A stretch of DNA of 64,000 nt, taken from Antilocapra americana (taxonomy: Eukaryota > Chordata > Mammalia > Artiodactyla > Antilocapridae). The notes below the pieces were generated by a model. The model saw only the letters and a list, made by a program, of their open reading frames with translations. It had not been told where the DNA came from and made no database searches. Made by a program: the position numbers and the translations under genes. The stretch is from NCBI GenBank assembly GCA_007570785.1, contig ML664199.1, positions 16,954,523 to 17,018,522 of the forward strand. Reading direction: 5' to 3'. Shown one piece after another: positions 1 through 10,960 of the stretch (the first letter of the stretch is position 1; every line of letters starts with the position of its first letter).

Positions 1-1187
1 TCAAATTAGTTATTCTAAAAAATTGGAAGTGGAAAATTTAATAATAGAGTAAGTAGATCTAAGCTTCTTTGGAAGTTGTACTTGTCAGTTCTATTTTTGG
101 TTTCTTAGGAAGCAAGTTAAAAACAGCTTTTTAAACCTTAATACATTTCTAATTACATTTCTTTCTCCCTTTTTGAGAGGCTTGTTTTTCTCTAAAAAGG
201 TGCTGACTTCTTTACTTGTATCAATAGGAATATCAGTTTTTAAAAATTCGTATTCCCTCCAACCATAGTCATTAAAAATGCATATAAATGCTTGCAAAGA
301 GAGAGCACAAAAGTCAGGTGCTTCATGTAAAGCTTTTGAAGTTATTCAGAGTGATCCTGTGTTGTTATTTGTGAACACATTTGTAACAAGTAAGATTGAA
401 TTTCCTTCATTTCTCCAGATCTTCAGCCACACAACAGTGTGTACCACCTGTGGCTGTAAATGAGTGTGGAGACAAAATGAGCTTCCTCACCTGGAGTAGG
501 AGCAGTGTGAGGATGGGAGAAGGAAAGGGGGGAAACTGAGCTGCAGGAGTGTCTCTAGCTCCTGTTCTAGTCTGTCGCTCCTGCACCTTGACGTTGAGAG
601 GTTTCTGTTACTTTGACTGATTTCCTCTCCTTTACTCACCTTTTCGCAGATGAAAAGTGGGAGGAGGGAGGGGAATTTCACAGATGATTCGCTGCCTCTT
701 CTGGGGCTGTGAACTGAGGGAAATGGTAGAATCTCTCAGCTTGTCTACCCTTTTGACAGTTTTTTATGTTGATCAAGTGGTTATGAATGAGTTTTCAGCT
801 GTTGTCACCAACTTCCAGGGAGATTCTTATTGTCGCTGACAGACTTTAGAAAGAAGAGAAGCACATAACACCCTTCTTGTTGTCACTCTTCCCTTGTTGT
901 CTGTACACCTGCCCCATTTGCCATGTTTTCATTTCCCTAATAGGTCAAGCTTGAGGGGTCTTCACGTTCACAGGGCTGTCTTCTTGTCATCCAGTTGGAT
1001 TCCATCTCAGGGGACCAGGTGCCAGTCTCTATCACATCACTCTTATTTTCCATAGCACTTTCTGCCATTGGGTATTTCTGGATCTCCCTCTGGAAGATCC
1101 TCCCTCCATCTCCCTCTGGAACCTATGCTCATGAGAATTGAGCCTATATCCTGACTTGTTCAACAATGCATCCCATCAGGAAACTTT
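1..1187. other. Unassigned non-coding sequence
   Basis: I see no gene, recognised repeat or RNA gene here. The open frames are short (60-68 codons), overlap on both strands and show no domain. The base composition is ordinary AT-rich vertebrate intergenic or intronic DNA. Confidence 0.6.
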
Positions 1188-1502
1188 TTCTGTAAAGAAC
1201 TAGATAGCAAATAGTTTAGGTTTCATGGGCCTAATAGTCTCAGTCACTACCAAACTCTGTCACTGTAGTATAAAAGCAGCCATGGATGATATGTAAACTA
1301 ATGAATGAAACTGTGTTCCAATAAAATTCCTTCATAAATGCTGAAATCTGAATTTCACATAACTTAATGACCTGAAAATTATTCTTTTCATTTTTTTCCA
1401 ACCATTTTGGCACTTCAGAACTGTGCTTAGCTTGTGGGCTGTACAAAAGCAGAGAGCTGGCCAGATTTGACCTGTGGGCTGTAGTTCATGAACTCCTGAT
1501 AT
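1188..1502. mobile_element. MER20-like hAT-Charlie DNA transposon relic
   Basis: The left end (ttctgtaaag, then a diverged agatagcaaatagtttaggt) and the right end (gacctgtgggctgtagttcatgaactcctg) match the ends of the old non-autonomous hAT-Charlie element I know as MER20. Between them lie the matching core 'aaagcagccatgg' and 'gttccaataaaa'. The family is ancient in placental mammals and non-coding. The name is from memory and the copy is diverged. Confidence 0.7.
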
Positions 1503-2212
1503 AAGAACACTGATTGGCTGGAACTTAGCAACAGCTTATAATGAGTTAATTAACAGAATGAAAGACAGAAGTCATTACATGAAGAAGTCGATATATTTAC
1601 TCCTAAAAATAGAACGTGATAATATTCTTGAATCAGTAGATTGTTCCAGAAGGATAATAATATCCTCTTTTGATGTCCTCTGTATTCAGCCTGGTTAGTG
1701 GAGTGCATGTTGCAAAATGAGCCTAAGCCAATTTAGACATGCATGGCTTATTTGGTGAATAGTAAGAGCTGTAAAGGAGGTCGTGTGTTTAGCTACTCTC
1801 TTACACACTTGCTACCAGGTAATAATAAAAGCAGGCTTCAGGCAAAGCTCAGGGACACAAATACTTATTAACCAAGTATTTAGTAACAAATGGCTCAAAG
1901 CAGTTCATTCAGACTTTCTGTAAACTCAAAGGAATTCTGCTGCTCTGTGGGATTCTTTTAAGTGTTTACACTTCATCCTCTACGCAAAATCCACTGGAGA
2001 AAGACAAGGCAGCCATGCAGTCAGAATTCTCTCTGAAGCCAGTAGCTAGGTATGGGACCAATTAAAGAATCAACCCCCTAATGTTGTCTCTAATGGCACA
2101 TGTTGTAATTGCTAGATTCTTATGTTTGTACAAGGGTGATTGAGGGGTGTTTCCAAGTCATTTAAACCAATCCACACATTTTTGATACTTAAGAAAGATT
2201 AATTTGACTGTG
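1503..2212. other. Unassigned non-coding sequence
   Basis: Nothing recognisable. There are no long open frames, no tandem repeat and no clear transposon end. Confidence 0.55.
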
Positions 2213-2353
2213 CTAGGTTTTAGTTGCAGCTTGCGAGATCATCTTCAACTAAAAGATGTAGCATATGGGCTCTCATTCCCTGACCAGGGATTGAACCTGG
2301 GCCCCTGCGTTGGGAGCATAGGGTCTTAGCCACTGGACCACCAGGGAAGTCCA
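2213..2353 (-). mobile_element. CHR-type tRNA-derived SINE, truncated
   Basis: Read on the minus strand it begins 'ggacttccctggtggtcc', followed by the tRNA-like head with the B-box-like segment inside 'ccctggtcagggaatgag'. This is the start of the CHR (CHR-2-like) SINE family of cetartiodactyls. The distal body is short and diverged. Confidence 0.8.
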
Positions 2354-2639
2354 TGAATACTTTTAATTTTCACCAGTAATAATATATTTTGAACACATTG
2401 TGCTAACATGCCGCTAATCCAAGAATAAAATCCTATAAATAAAATAGTGTAATAGCAAAGTGTCATTCATTGAATGTCAGAAAGATTTATAGAAGCTGTC
2501 TCTGGAATGTTGCCTTTTTTATATAATGCCAACTGACCACTCTGCATTGTGATTCTTGATAGCAAGTTACCTGACCATTCCCAGCATTAAAAGTTAAACT
2601 GACTGGCATGTACTTGATATCACACTGATGACAGTGAAG

Positions 2640-2760
2640 TATTCGGTTGGCCAAAAAGTTCACTTGGTTATAAGTACAAATAAGACACTTTTCTTTTTCA
2701 CCAAGAACTTTAATAAACAGTATGCTCACACACCGAAGGAACCTTTTGGCCAACCAAGTA
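2640..2760. mobile_element. Short mariner-type element with TIRs and TA duplication
   Basis: The left terminus at 2642 (ttcggttggccaaaaagttc) and the reverse complement of the right terminus (cttggttggccaaaaggttc) are near-identical terminal inverted repeats. TA dinucleotides flank them at 2640-2641 and 2759-2760, the hallmark of Tc1/mariner insertion. The interior of about 117 bp is far too short to code for a transposase, so this is an internally deleted, MITE-like member of the ruminant mariner group. A chance open frame runs across it on the minus strand and is not a gene. Confidence 0.88.
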
Positions 2761-4834
2761 TTAGTAGACAGTGTAACAGTGGCCTCTAACTCCAGTGCTT
2801 AATCCATGCTATGGAGTATGTAACCACACATACCAACCTTCTCTCACATACTGGGGATTATAAGAATTACAAGGGAAGACAAATTTCTGTTCTAAATCTT
2901 CTAGGAATATGCAGATTATCAAACAGCAATAACTCGTACTTCCTTTTGTTTTCTAACTAAATTTACTGAGTATCACACTAATACATGTTTTATAGGTTGC
3001 CAGTTGTCTTCTAACATATTTTAGGACATTTGGAACAACCCAAGCAGAGCAGGAAACTAACCACAGCTCTTTGGCCCAGAGTCAGCTGTTGCTGACTGCG
3101 ATCTCGGTGGACGTGGTAGCCTTCCCTACCCGCCCCCACCCCACCCCCTTGAGGAGGATGCACGCTCAGCTCGTGCTGCAGTGTTAGCTAATGGCTCTGT
3201 CCACACCCTGCCCTTGGCCTCACGGGGCAGCCTGTATTCAATAATCGGTTGCTGAGGGACTACCACAGCCCAGCCTTCTTGCCTCAGCTGGGACCGCTCT
3301 TCAGGGCCCTCCCAGCTCCCCGGGCTCCTTCTATGATCAGCAGAGTCCTCTGTAGTGACCACCTTACAGGCCAGCCTCTTCCTCTGCCCACCCTGCTTCT
3401 GTCCCTACTCACAGCCACCATTCCCAAGAGCACTACGCAGCAGACTTCTTGCAGGCAAATCTTAGTCTGTTTGCTGGGGAGCCTGACCGATGTATATAAT
3501 TAAAATTTGGAATTACCCTGTAATACTGTATTGCAGTCTGATTTTTCACTGGATATTATGCTGGGTGTTCTCCATTTATTCCTTCAGATCCATGCTTCAC
3601 CTTCTCCCATCCAGCTCTGTTCTGGAAAACTGACTTTTGTGGACTCCATCGGTGGGCTCCCTTACTCTCTCCCTCCCAGTTGGAGGGAGATAGAAAGACT
3701 TGGGTGTTCATTCCCCAGGTCCCTCCTTGCCAGGCTGTGGGTTGGAAGGGTCATCGTTTCTTTACCTGAAGCCATAGGTCCTGCCACAAAGCCCTCTCGG
3801 ACAGCTACAGGTGTTACCGTGTTCAGGTAATGGTTCCCTTCCTTCCTTTCCAGCCTTCGGATGATGACTCTCCAGTGATGACAGCACCCTGGGTGCTTCA
3901 CCATCTCTCATTTGTTTCCTTTATCCCTTCCCAAACCTTGGTAAATGGCTACTCTTCTCAACCACCCCATCTGAATGTACCATCGCTTCCTGGCAGGACC
4001 ATGACTGATACAAAGATGAACTGAGAGGATTTCCCCCTCCTGTAAGTGTTCTTTTAAAATGTGATTATTTGTCACAATAATTCCATCATATAAACTTACT
4101 AGTGTTTTTTTTTTAAACAATTCCCTATTGTTGGAGAAAACATATAATTTTGTATTGATTTTTCAATCCTAACATATCAAAGCATTTATAATGCCATTAA
4201 AAACTCCCAGTAAAAAACTTTAAAAATGACCACTACATTATGTATGGGTAGAGCATGTTCCTTGAGTTGTTTATTCAGTAGTGATGGAGATTTTGTTTTC
4301 TAATTCATCTGATTTATTTTATATAGTGTTTATACTGACAAAGGAAATGTATTTTCAAGATGGTTGGCTGGCTTTGCTCTGTGGCTCCCATAGACTAAAG
4401 CAAGGTTGTGGTTCAGATCTACAAGCTCAAGGTCCTTAGTTGTGGGCTCTTAAAACAGTTCAACTTGTGTAAACAACATTTTTACTTACTTATTTTACTT
4501 TTCTGTTTTCTGGGCCAGGCTTTGCTTGGATACTGGAAAATAGACTAGGTGACCCTTTTATATTGCTTATGTGCTCATAATTCTAGAAAAAATAGAAATC
4601 ATTTAATGGAAAGAATTGGAAGGAGAATATAGTTTTGATCACCATATAGCTTCCATAAGAATAGCACCATAGTTCAACACTGTGACAGTAGGGTTTTAAT
4701 CAAGGAGTATGAGACTGGAACAAAGTAACTGAATTCTAAAACTCTGGGGTGCTAGGTCTCTTCATTATTTGGTGGCCTCATGTAAGGTTTCTTTACTTAA
4801 GTTAACTTTTCTCTGTTATTATAATAAATACTTA
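2761..4834. other. Unassigned; GC-richer core resembling ancient repeats
   Basis: The part from about 3060 to 4030 is GC-richer than its surroundings and holds several overlapping frames (up to 107 codons) on both strands with no domain. Its phrases, such as 'gctggggagcctgaccgat' near 3474 and 'tggcaggaccatgactgata' near 3991, resemble the 3' ends of old mammalian L1 or MaLR-like repeats. I cannot assign a family. The rest is AT-rich and featureless. Confidence 0.45.
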
Positions 4835-4998
4835 AGTCAATTCATTCATTCACTCATTCATTCAACATATTCAATATTTTTTGAACACTTAACTATGTGC
4901 TCCAGGCACCAGGATATGGCTGGAAACAAGTTGCATAATTTACCTACTCTCATAGCACTGTCTCTCCAGAGTCAGATAATTAACAAGTGAATAAATGA
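4835..4998 (-). mobile_element. L2 LINE 3' end
   Basis: The attcattcactcattcattcaac run, then 'tttttgaacacttaactatg' and 'ccaggcaccaggatatggc', is the inverted L2 3' end (consensus reads ...gcctggcacatagtaggtgctcaataaat...). It is a very old, inactive mammalian LINE fragment. Confidence 0.75.
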
Positions 4999-5014
4999 AC
5001 AAGATAATCATGCA

Positions 5015-5212
5015 GACTGATGGCACAGATGATAAAGAATCCACCTGCAATGCAGGAGATCTGGGTTCTATCCCTGGGTTGGGAAGATCCTCTGGAGAAG
5101 GGAACGGCTACCCACTCCAGTATTCTGGCTTGGAGACTTCCCTGGACAGAGGAGCCTGGCAGGCTACGGTCCATGGGCTCACAAGACTGAGTGACTTTCA
5201 CTTCACTCACTA
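5015..5212 (+). mobile_element. Bov-tA SINE
   Basis: tRNA-derived head from about 5018 with 'gataaagaatccacctgcaa' and a B-box-like 'ggttctatccc' at about 5064, then the BovB-derived body ('ccactccagtattctggc', 'ggagcctggcaggctac') and the end 'agactgagtgac'. It is transcribed by RNA polymerase III when active and is thought to be mobilised by BovB. It lies opposite in orientation to the next SINE, about 50 bp away. Confidence 0.93.
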
Positions 5213-5252
5213 GAAGGAAATCAGATGGTGAAAATAAAAGCGGCAGAGCACT

Positions 5253-5481
5253 TAATACTGGAAAGTGAAAGTGAAGTTGCTCAGTCGTGTCCAACTCTTT
5301 GCGACCCTATGGGACTGTAGCCTACCAGGCTCCTCCGTCCATGGGATTTTCCAGGCAAGAGTACTGGAGTGGGTTTCCTTCTCCAGGGTATCTTCCCAAC
5401 TCAGGGATTGAACCTGGGTCTCCAACATTGTAGGCAGATGCTTTGCCATCTGAGCCACCAGGGAAGTCTAACACTGGAAGG
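5253..5481 (-). mobile_element. Bov-tA SINE with target-site duplication
   Basis: The element itself is about 5266-5468. On the plus strand it starts 'gtgaaagtgaagttgctcag' and ends with the inverted tRNA head 'ctgagccaccagggaag'. Its target duplication is taatactggaaag (5253-5265) and taacactggaagg (5469-5481), two mismatches, consistent with a moderately old insertion. Confidence 0.94.
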
Positions 5482-5784
5482 TTAGAAGTAAATATACACT
5501 TCATGTTGTGTGATATGGAAGGTAGCCTGCTGTAGCAGAGGGAGGAAGTAGATGTGAAGCTCAGCTCATACAAGTTCCTTAACCTCTCTGAACACAAGCA
5601 CAGATTGAGCATAGATGACAGTAATGCATACTACTTGTAGTAATTGTGGAGTTGAATCAGAGAAAATTCTTAGCTTGTAAGCATTACTTTCTACCAGGCC
5701 ACAAATACACATTAGTATCCTTGTTAATGTCCTAAAATTATATATAACCTGACTTCTATGATGCCCATTGTGCAATGATCAACT

Positions 5785-5885
5785 TAATTCATCAGATACT
5801 TACTGAGCACTTACTATGTGCCAGCCTTTGGTAATATATAATAGTGAGTAAAGTGGACACCATCCTGCTTCGTCAGAGTTCACTT
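5785..5885 (-). mobile_element. L2 LINE 3' end fragment
   Basis: 'cagatacttactgagcactt' and 'actatgtgccagcc' followed by a diverged 'gtaaagtggacaccatcctg' match the inverted L2 3' end. Confidence 0.65.
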
Positions 5886-6087
5886 AGTGATCTTATTTGG
5901 CTGTGACTCACAGCCATTTCTTGCCACTGGTTTTTCTGACTAGTGGTAACCACTTTTCGCCCCACTAGTAAGGACATTTTATGTTAAATTTTTGTTGTGA
6001 AATAAAATAAACATGTACAAAGTGTTTAAAATATAGGTCATAAATCTTAAAATCTGAGCCTTCTCTTACAAAGCTCCAGATGCTTAT

Positions 6088-6291
6088 TTTTAAAAAATAT
6101 TTGTTTGGCTGTTCCAGGTCTTAGTTGTGGCACGCAGGACTTTTGATCTTCATGGTGGCATGCAAACTCTTGATTGCAGCATGCAAACTCATAGTTGTGG
6201 CATGTGGGATCTAGTTCACTGACCAGGGATAATCTTGGCCCCCCTGCATTGGGAGTGCACAGTCTTAGCCACCAGACCATCAGGGAAGTCC
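6088..6291 (-). mobile_element. CHR-2-type SINE
   Basis: The plus strand carries repeated 'gttgtggcatgtgggatc'-like units, then 'ctgaccagggataatcttgg' and 'ccaccagaccatcagggaag' at the end. Inverted, this is a nearly full-length CHR SINE: tRNA-like head at the right, repeated tail units at the left. Confidence 0.85.
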
Positions 6292-6738
6292 CCCCAAATG
6301 CTTACTTATGTGCCTGTTTAAAAAATTCTACTGTTCCTCTACTAACAGTAACAAAGGAAGAAGAAAAATAGAATACGAGACTTATGACCTCTGTTTGGTG
6401 TTTGGACAGCCTTTCTTTTGGATTGCTTTGGGTTTGGAGGAGTAGAGTAGAGAGTTAGTCATGCAAATTTACATGACTAGGAGTGACTCAACTTAGAGCA
6501 GTTTGTTTATCCAATTTGGGAGTTGTTTCTTTTTTCTTGGTTTATTATTTATATACAGTAGCAGTGCCCACACTGGTACAGACCCGGGATCCCCAAAACT
6601 TGGCAGGTGGACCTGGCCATAAAGTTCTGGAAAGACCCCCACATGGAAACAGCAAAGAATATCTTTAAGAAAACATTAAAATATTTAATGCTGAAATGCT
6701 AAAGGCAAATCCAGTTCAGGTTAGGAATAAGGTAGGGA
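6292..6738. other. Unassigned non-coding sequence
   Basis: Nothing recognisable. A 61-codon frame at 6483-6668 has no domain signature. Confidence 0.55.
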
Positions 6739-6862
6739 TATCACCGACGCAATGGATATGAGTTTGAGTAGGCTCTGGGAGTTGGTGATGGACAGGGAAG
6801 CTGGGCGTACTGCAGTCCATGGAGTCGCAAAGAGCTGGACATGACTGAGCGACTAAACTGGT
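6739..6862 (+). mobile_element. BovB/Bov-A 3' end fragment
   Basis: 'gggagttggtgatggacagg' through 'gcagtccatggagtcgcaaa' to 'catgactgagcgactaaact' is the 3' end of BovB, shared with Bov-A SINE bodies. It is 5'-truncated and codes for nothing intact. Confidence 0.9.
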
Positions 6863-6894
6863 TTGCCATTACCACTATTGAACCCTGCTTTGAG

Positions 6895-7082
6895 AGTCTG
6901 AGGCAATATAATAAAAGTGAAATAAAATCTTGTAAAGCAGGAGACAGATTATCATTATTTGTATTTTATGACATTATCTACCTAGAAAACCAACAAAACC
7001 AACAGAAAAGCTGTTAGAATTAGTAAGTAAGTTTGATAAGAGGGATGCCATAAAATGAATTTGCAAAATTAAATACCTACCT
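6895..7082 (+). pseudogene. Old L1 ORF2 fragment (RT active-site region, decayed)
   Basis: The DNA 'gattatcattatttgtattt' followed by 'ctacctagaaaaccaacaaa' and 'agaaaagctgttagaatta' matches the part of L1 ORF2 around the FADD motif and the leucine-rich stretch after it. The motif itself is destroyed (the expected GCAGATGAC reads tattttatgac). It is probably part of the same plus-strand old L1 that resumes near 8.8 kb. Confidence 0.6.
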
Positions 7083-7504
7083 TAGGTTCCAGTATGATGG
7101 ACTTAATTTTTAACTGCCAGCATCTTTAAGAAATCACCTATTTCCCACTCCATGAGCCCCCCAGCTTCCAGATAGAGAGCAGAAGCTGAGAAGTTGTTGG
7201 TGTGATCATGACCCCGCCTCTCTGAGTACCATGGTTCATCTGGCAGATGAGCAGGTGGTCCAAGCAGGATCAGTAACAAACAGTGAGAGAAAGAAGCCCA
7301 CTTTCTACTGGCCTGGGATATGACTGGACTGTCAGAAGACATCCCACCTTGACAATGTCATTAAATCCCTGGATCCACCCATGAATAGGCTACATAAACT
7401 AAAGGTCAGGTTAGTTTTATTATTTACAGGGTCTGGGTAAAAGTGAAAATGGAGGTCCAGAAACTCTGTGTTTATATGTTGAATTTTATTCTTTCTTTTC
7501 AAGA
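7083..7504. other. Unassigned insertion between L1 pieces
   Basis: No recognised repeat or gene. It lies between two segments of the old plus-strand L1. A minus-strand frame of 79 codons is not protein-like. Confidence 0.45.
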
Positions 7505-7647
7505 ATATTTATTTTTACTTATTTATTTGGTTGTGCCAGGTGTTAGTTGCAGCATATGGGATCTAGTTTCCTGACTAGAGACCAAACCTGGGCTCCCTGC
7601 ACTGGGAGCACGAGGACCTTAGCCACTGGACCACCAGGGAACGCCAT
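7505..7647 (-). mobile_element. CHR-2-type SINE, truncated
   Basis: 'gttagttgcagcatatggga' and 'ctgactagagaccaaacctg' lead to 'agccactggaccaccaggga' at the right. This is the inverted CHR head and part of its body. Confidence 0.85.
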
Positions 7648-8027
7648 ATGTTGAGTTTTACCGTATAAACCTGGGCATTCTGAGGATGGGCCAGAATTTT
7701 AGGATAAGTGGTAATGTAGAATAATGTCATAATTCATTCCTTAAAATTTATTTCCCCTGCTTCCATTTCAGCAAAATCACTGATAGTATTATAATCAAGT
7801 TATTCTCTTAATTTTTGCTTTATTCACAATAGTAATCTAAAATATTTTAAAATTTATAAAGAGAATTTAAAAATGCACCTAATTTGAACATATTTCAGCA
7901 AAAATGTAAGTTAAAGTAATTGCAAAAATTTGAAAGACTAAATGATATAAAATATTTTTAAAAATGCTGCTTATCTTCTAAAATCTTTAAAATGATGAAC
8001 TATATTATAATTAATACCAAATTTTAA
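7648..8027. other. Unassigned AT-rich sequence
   Basis: Very AT-rich, with many short A and T runs. No gene or named repeat is recognised. Confidence 0.5.
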
Positions 8028-8132
8028 TAAACTATGACTGATTCAAGCTGATGTATGACAGAAACCAATACAATATTGTAAAGCAGTTATCCTCCAATTA
8101 AAAATAAATTAAAAAAATTTTTAAAAAACTAC
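8028..8132 (+). mobile_element. Ruminant L1 3' end (5'-truncated)
   Basis: 'gctgatgtatgacagaaacc' then 'aatattgtaaagcagttatc' and 'ctccaattaaaaataaatt' is the terminal segment of the ruminant young L1 (L1-BT type), followed by an A-rich tail. Confidence 0.85.
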
Positions 8133-8194
8133 TTAAATTTGAAGATTTAAAATTTAATCCTTTGAAAATTTAATCTTGTATTTGATTTATAATG

Positions 8195-8412
8195 TTGTGT
8201 TTCAGGTAGCACAGTGGTTCAGCTATACGTATTTTTTAAAAAATTTTTTTCCACTATAGGTTATTACAAGATATTGAGTATAGTTCCCTTCTATACAGTA
8301 GGTTCTTGTTGTTATCTATTTTATATATTGTAGTGTGTATCTGTTAATCCCAAATTCCTAATTTATCCCTTCCCTCTTTCCCTTTGGTAACCATAAGTTT
8401 GCTTTCAATGAA
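8195..8412 (-). mobile_element. Artiodactyl L1 3' UTR fragment
   Basis: 'tagttcccttctatacagta' , 'ggttcttgttgttatctatt' and 'tttggtaaccataagtttgc' are the inverted 3' UTR of artiodactyl L1s. It is non-coding. Confidence 0.82.
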
Positions 8413-8785
8413 ATTATTCTTAATTAGGATCAGGGTCTGTCTCCAAGGTTACAGTGGTACAATATTTTCAAATAATCATTTCTTGAGGACACAGGGCAAA
8501 AAATACAGAGAAACATTCCAGGGGCCTGAACAATGTTAGTCGTGAGAGTGAATGTTCAACCTTACAGGTTGCATTTGCAGTACTAAAGTGCCATACCCTG
8601 AGTAGCAGAGGCTACTCGTTCATTCTGCAATAAATCTATTTGTCTTTTTGTATGTGGGGGCGCTATAGGATATGAGCCCAGGGCTGGGGACCTTTTGCTG
8701 AGGCCTAAGGGCAGTATTGCCTAGGATGTCCCAGTTATATAACCCAGTAAACTTTCTTTCCTGCTTAAGCTAGTTTAAACTGAAA
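8413..8785. other. Unassigned; possible old repeat
   Basis: The end ('taaactttctttcctgctta', 'agctagtttaaactga') resembles an old L1M-like or MaLR-like 3' end, but I cannot assign it. There is no coding potential. Confidence 0.35.
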
Positions 8786-10305
8786 GGAAGGGAGGACACG
8801 AAACTAAAACTAAAAAATGAAATGTCTCAAATCATACAATTAGGTACAAAATATAATAGAAAATAAGATTGCATTCATGATAGAACCCTAAATAAAATGC
8901 TCAAAAATATAATAGACTTGTGGAATAAACAAATACATGTATAAAATATATGTGAAGAAGCCATTATTAAAACAAATGAAGAAAAGCAGAAAACTTGATT
9001 AAATAAATAGGGGAGGTGCTATGTCTTTGGATTAAAAGATTCAATATTATAAAAATACCAGTTCATTTTGTAAAAATACCAGTTCATTTCAAATTAATTA
9101 ATGCATTTAAAGAAATTTTAATAAAAACTGTTATCTTTCCAACACCATTCCATGCCAGATCTGTGGTTGCCCCTGATTAATCCAAGCAAATAATTTTAAT
9201 CATGTCCATCTTAGTTGTGAATCGTTAAAAAAAAATTGGTGACAGGACACACAAAAAGCAGTTTGCTGGTGGCTTCTATGTGAGTGAGGGTACAATGGCA
9301 GCCATCCTACACCATGAGGAGACCTAGCTACGGGGTGAAGTTGACATAGTGAACAGCAGAGCTGGAAAATGGGAGATGGGCATACATGGGTTATTAATGA
9401 CATTGATGAGCCATTGTTTCAGGCAACCCTGATATTTGATCTACTTTTGGATTCAGCAGAAAGCCAATCAATTTCATTTTTGTTTAAGCCTTTTTGAATT
9501 GACTTTCAGTCTTTTTGTGGCTTAGCACGTCTTAGCTAATACAATAATCATCTCCCAGCGATGTTTCTTAGAGAAACAACAGAGTGCTTTAAAACCTATT
9601 TAGACGAATAGAGAATTAAAAATAGTACAGTAATTTTAGCATTATAGTTGTAATACAAATACAAGCCAGGTAGGTCAATGAAATAGAACAGAAAGTTCAG
9701 AAACAGACCCTGATTTATGTAATTACTATATGATCAAGACGGATTGTTTAGTAAACAGTACTGAGACCATTGGTTACTATTTGGAAACATAAGTTTTCCT
9801 CCCTCCTACTAAATAAATCCTATCAAGATTAAGAGTTCAGTGTCAAAGTGAAACCATTAAAGAACAGGAAGAAAATATAGGTATCAAATCTTGGAGTTAG
9901 TGAGGGCTTTATAACAAAGTTGAATAAAATATGAAGGAAATGCAGAGTGATTTTGAAGTATTTAAAAGTTTATATGCTAAGGGACAGCATAAACAGAATT
10001 TATGGTCAAAAGGTAAATTGTCAATATAGTTGCATTATATATGTTGTAAGTATATATAATAAATATTAAATATTTGCATAAAACACAGCACCCCCCAAAT
10101 ACAAATAGAAAAAAATAGCCAGGTAGTTCACAAAAAAGAAAAGGCATTGATTAACAAATATATGCAAAATGTTTTGTATCCCTAGTAAACAAATTTAATT
10201 TAAAGAGAGAAGTTTTTTCAACCATCAAATTGGCAAAGATTAAATAGAGTACCAGCATAATGTTGTGAATATTCTAAGTGCCACTGAATTGTTCACTTTA
10301 AAATA
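8786..10305 (+). pseudogene. Old L1M ORF2 relic, interrupted
   Basis: Blocks in L1 ORF2 order appear on the plus strand: 'aagattgcattcatgatag' near 8868, 'agattcaatattataaaaat' near 9038, 'gtcaatgaaatagaacagaa' near 9673, and 'ccatcaaattggcaaagatt' near 10222. Stops and indels are frequent. The interval from about 9170 to 9640 does not match L1 and seems to be a separate old insertion. An imperfect 21-bp tandem copy (aaaaataccagttcattt) sits at 9051-9090. The L1 continues after the Bov-A2 insertion. Confidence 0.65.
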
Positions 10306-10556
10306 GTTGCTGCTGCTGTTGCTAAGTTGCTTCAGTCGTGTCCGATTCTGTGCGACCCCATAGACGGCAGCCCACCAGGCTCGCCCGTCCCTGGGATTCT
10401 CCAGGCAAGAACACTGAAGTGGGTTGCCATTTCCTTCTCCAGTGCATGAAAGGAAAAGTGAAAGGGAAGTCGCTCAGTCGTGTCCGACTCCTAGTGACCC
10501 CATGGACTGCAGCCTACCAGATTCCTCTATCCATGGGATTTTACAGGCAAGAGTAA
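10306..10556 (-). mobile_element. Bov-A2 SINE (dimer)
   Basis: 'gctgctgctgttgctaagtt' opens the element on the plus strand. Two BovB-derived monomers follow, each with a 'cgctcagtcgtgtccgactc'-like block (10330 and 10471) and each ending in a 'gggattctccaggcaagaa'-like block. The linker 'gaaaggaaaagtgaaaggga' separates them. The right end is truncated after 'caggcaagagta'. It is inserted in the old L1. Confidence 0.93.
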
Positions 10557-10960
10557 AATGATTGACTTAATGTGAAATTCAACTCAGTTTTGAAAGAGGA
10601 GGAGAAAAAAAGATTGATAATATCTAGTATGGGAAGTATGTGGAGATATAGCCTCTCTCAGCCACTATAGTTTGCTTTGAGAATTGCTATAAATATTTCT
10701 GGATGATAAACTAGAAGTATGTACCAAAAAAGACCTTGAAAGTGATCATTCCTTTTCCTTTCAGTCTGTAATTCCACTTATAGGAATATACACCTAGGAA
10801 ATAATTAGATGTGCTTAGATTTATGTATAAGCAAGTTATTTTTAATGGAGAAAATTCCAATTAATTATAGTTCATAGAGGATTATAGTATCTGTATTATT
10901 GTTCACTCATTAAAAATCATATAACCGAATAATATTTTTGAGATACTACACCATGGGAGA
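10557..10960 (+). pseudogene. Old L1M ORF2 C-terminal relic (continuation)
   Basis: After the Bov-A2, L1-like sequence resumes: 'gtaattccacttataggaat' near 10769, 'cctaggaaataattagatgt' near 10793, and 'gttcactcattaaaaatcat' near 10901. These match the L1 ORF2 end region. It is completely decayed. Confidence 0.62.

Noticed and set aside
3507..4024. Cluster of open frames suggesting coding sequence
   Set aside because: Frames lie on both strands and overlap, and the DNA resembles ends of old repeats.
4355..4450. Possible CHR SINE body
   Set aside because: Only scattered 'gttgtgg' and 'gggctct' resemblance and no recognisable head, so not supported.
5018..5090. tRNA gene, because of A/B-box-like sequence
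   Set aside because: It is the tRNA-derived head of a Bov-tA SINE; the cloverleaf is degenerate and the BovB-derived body follows.
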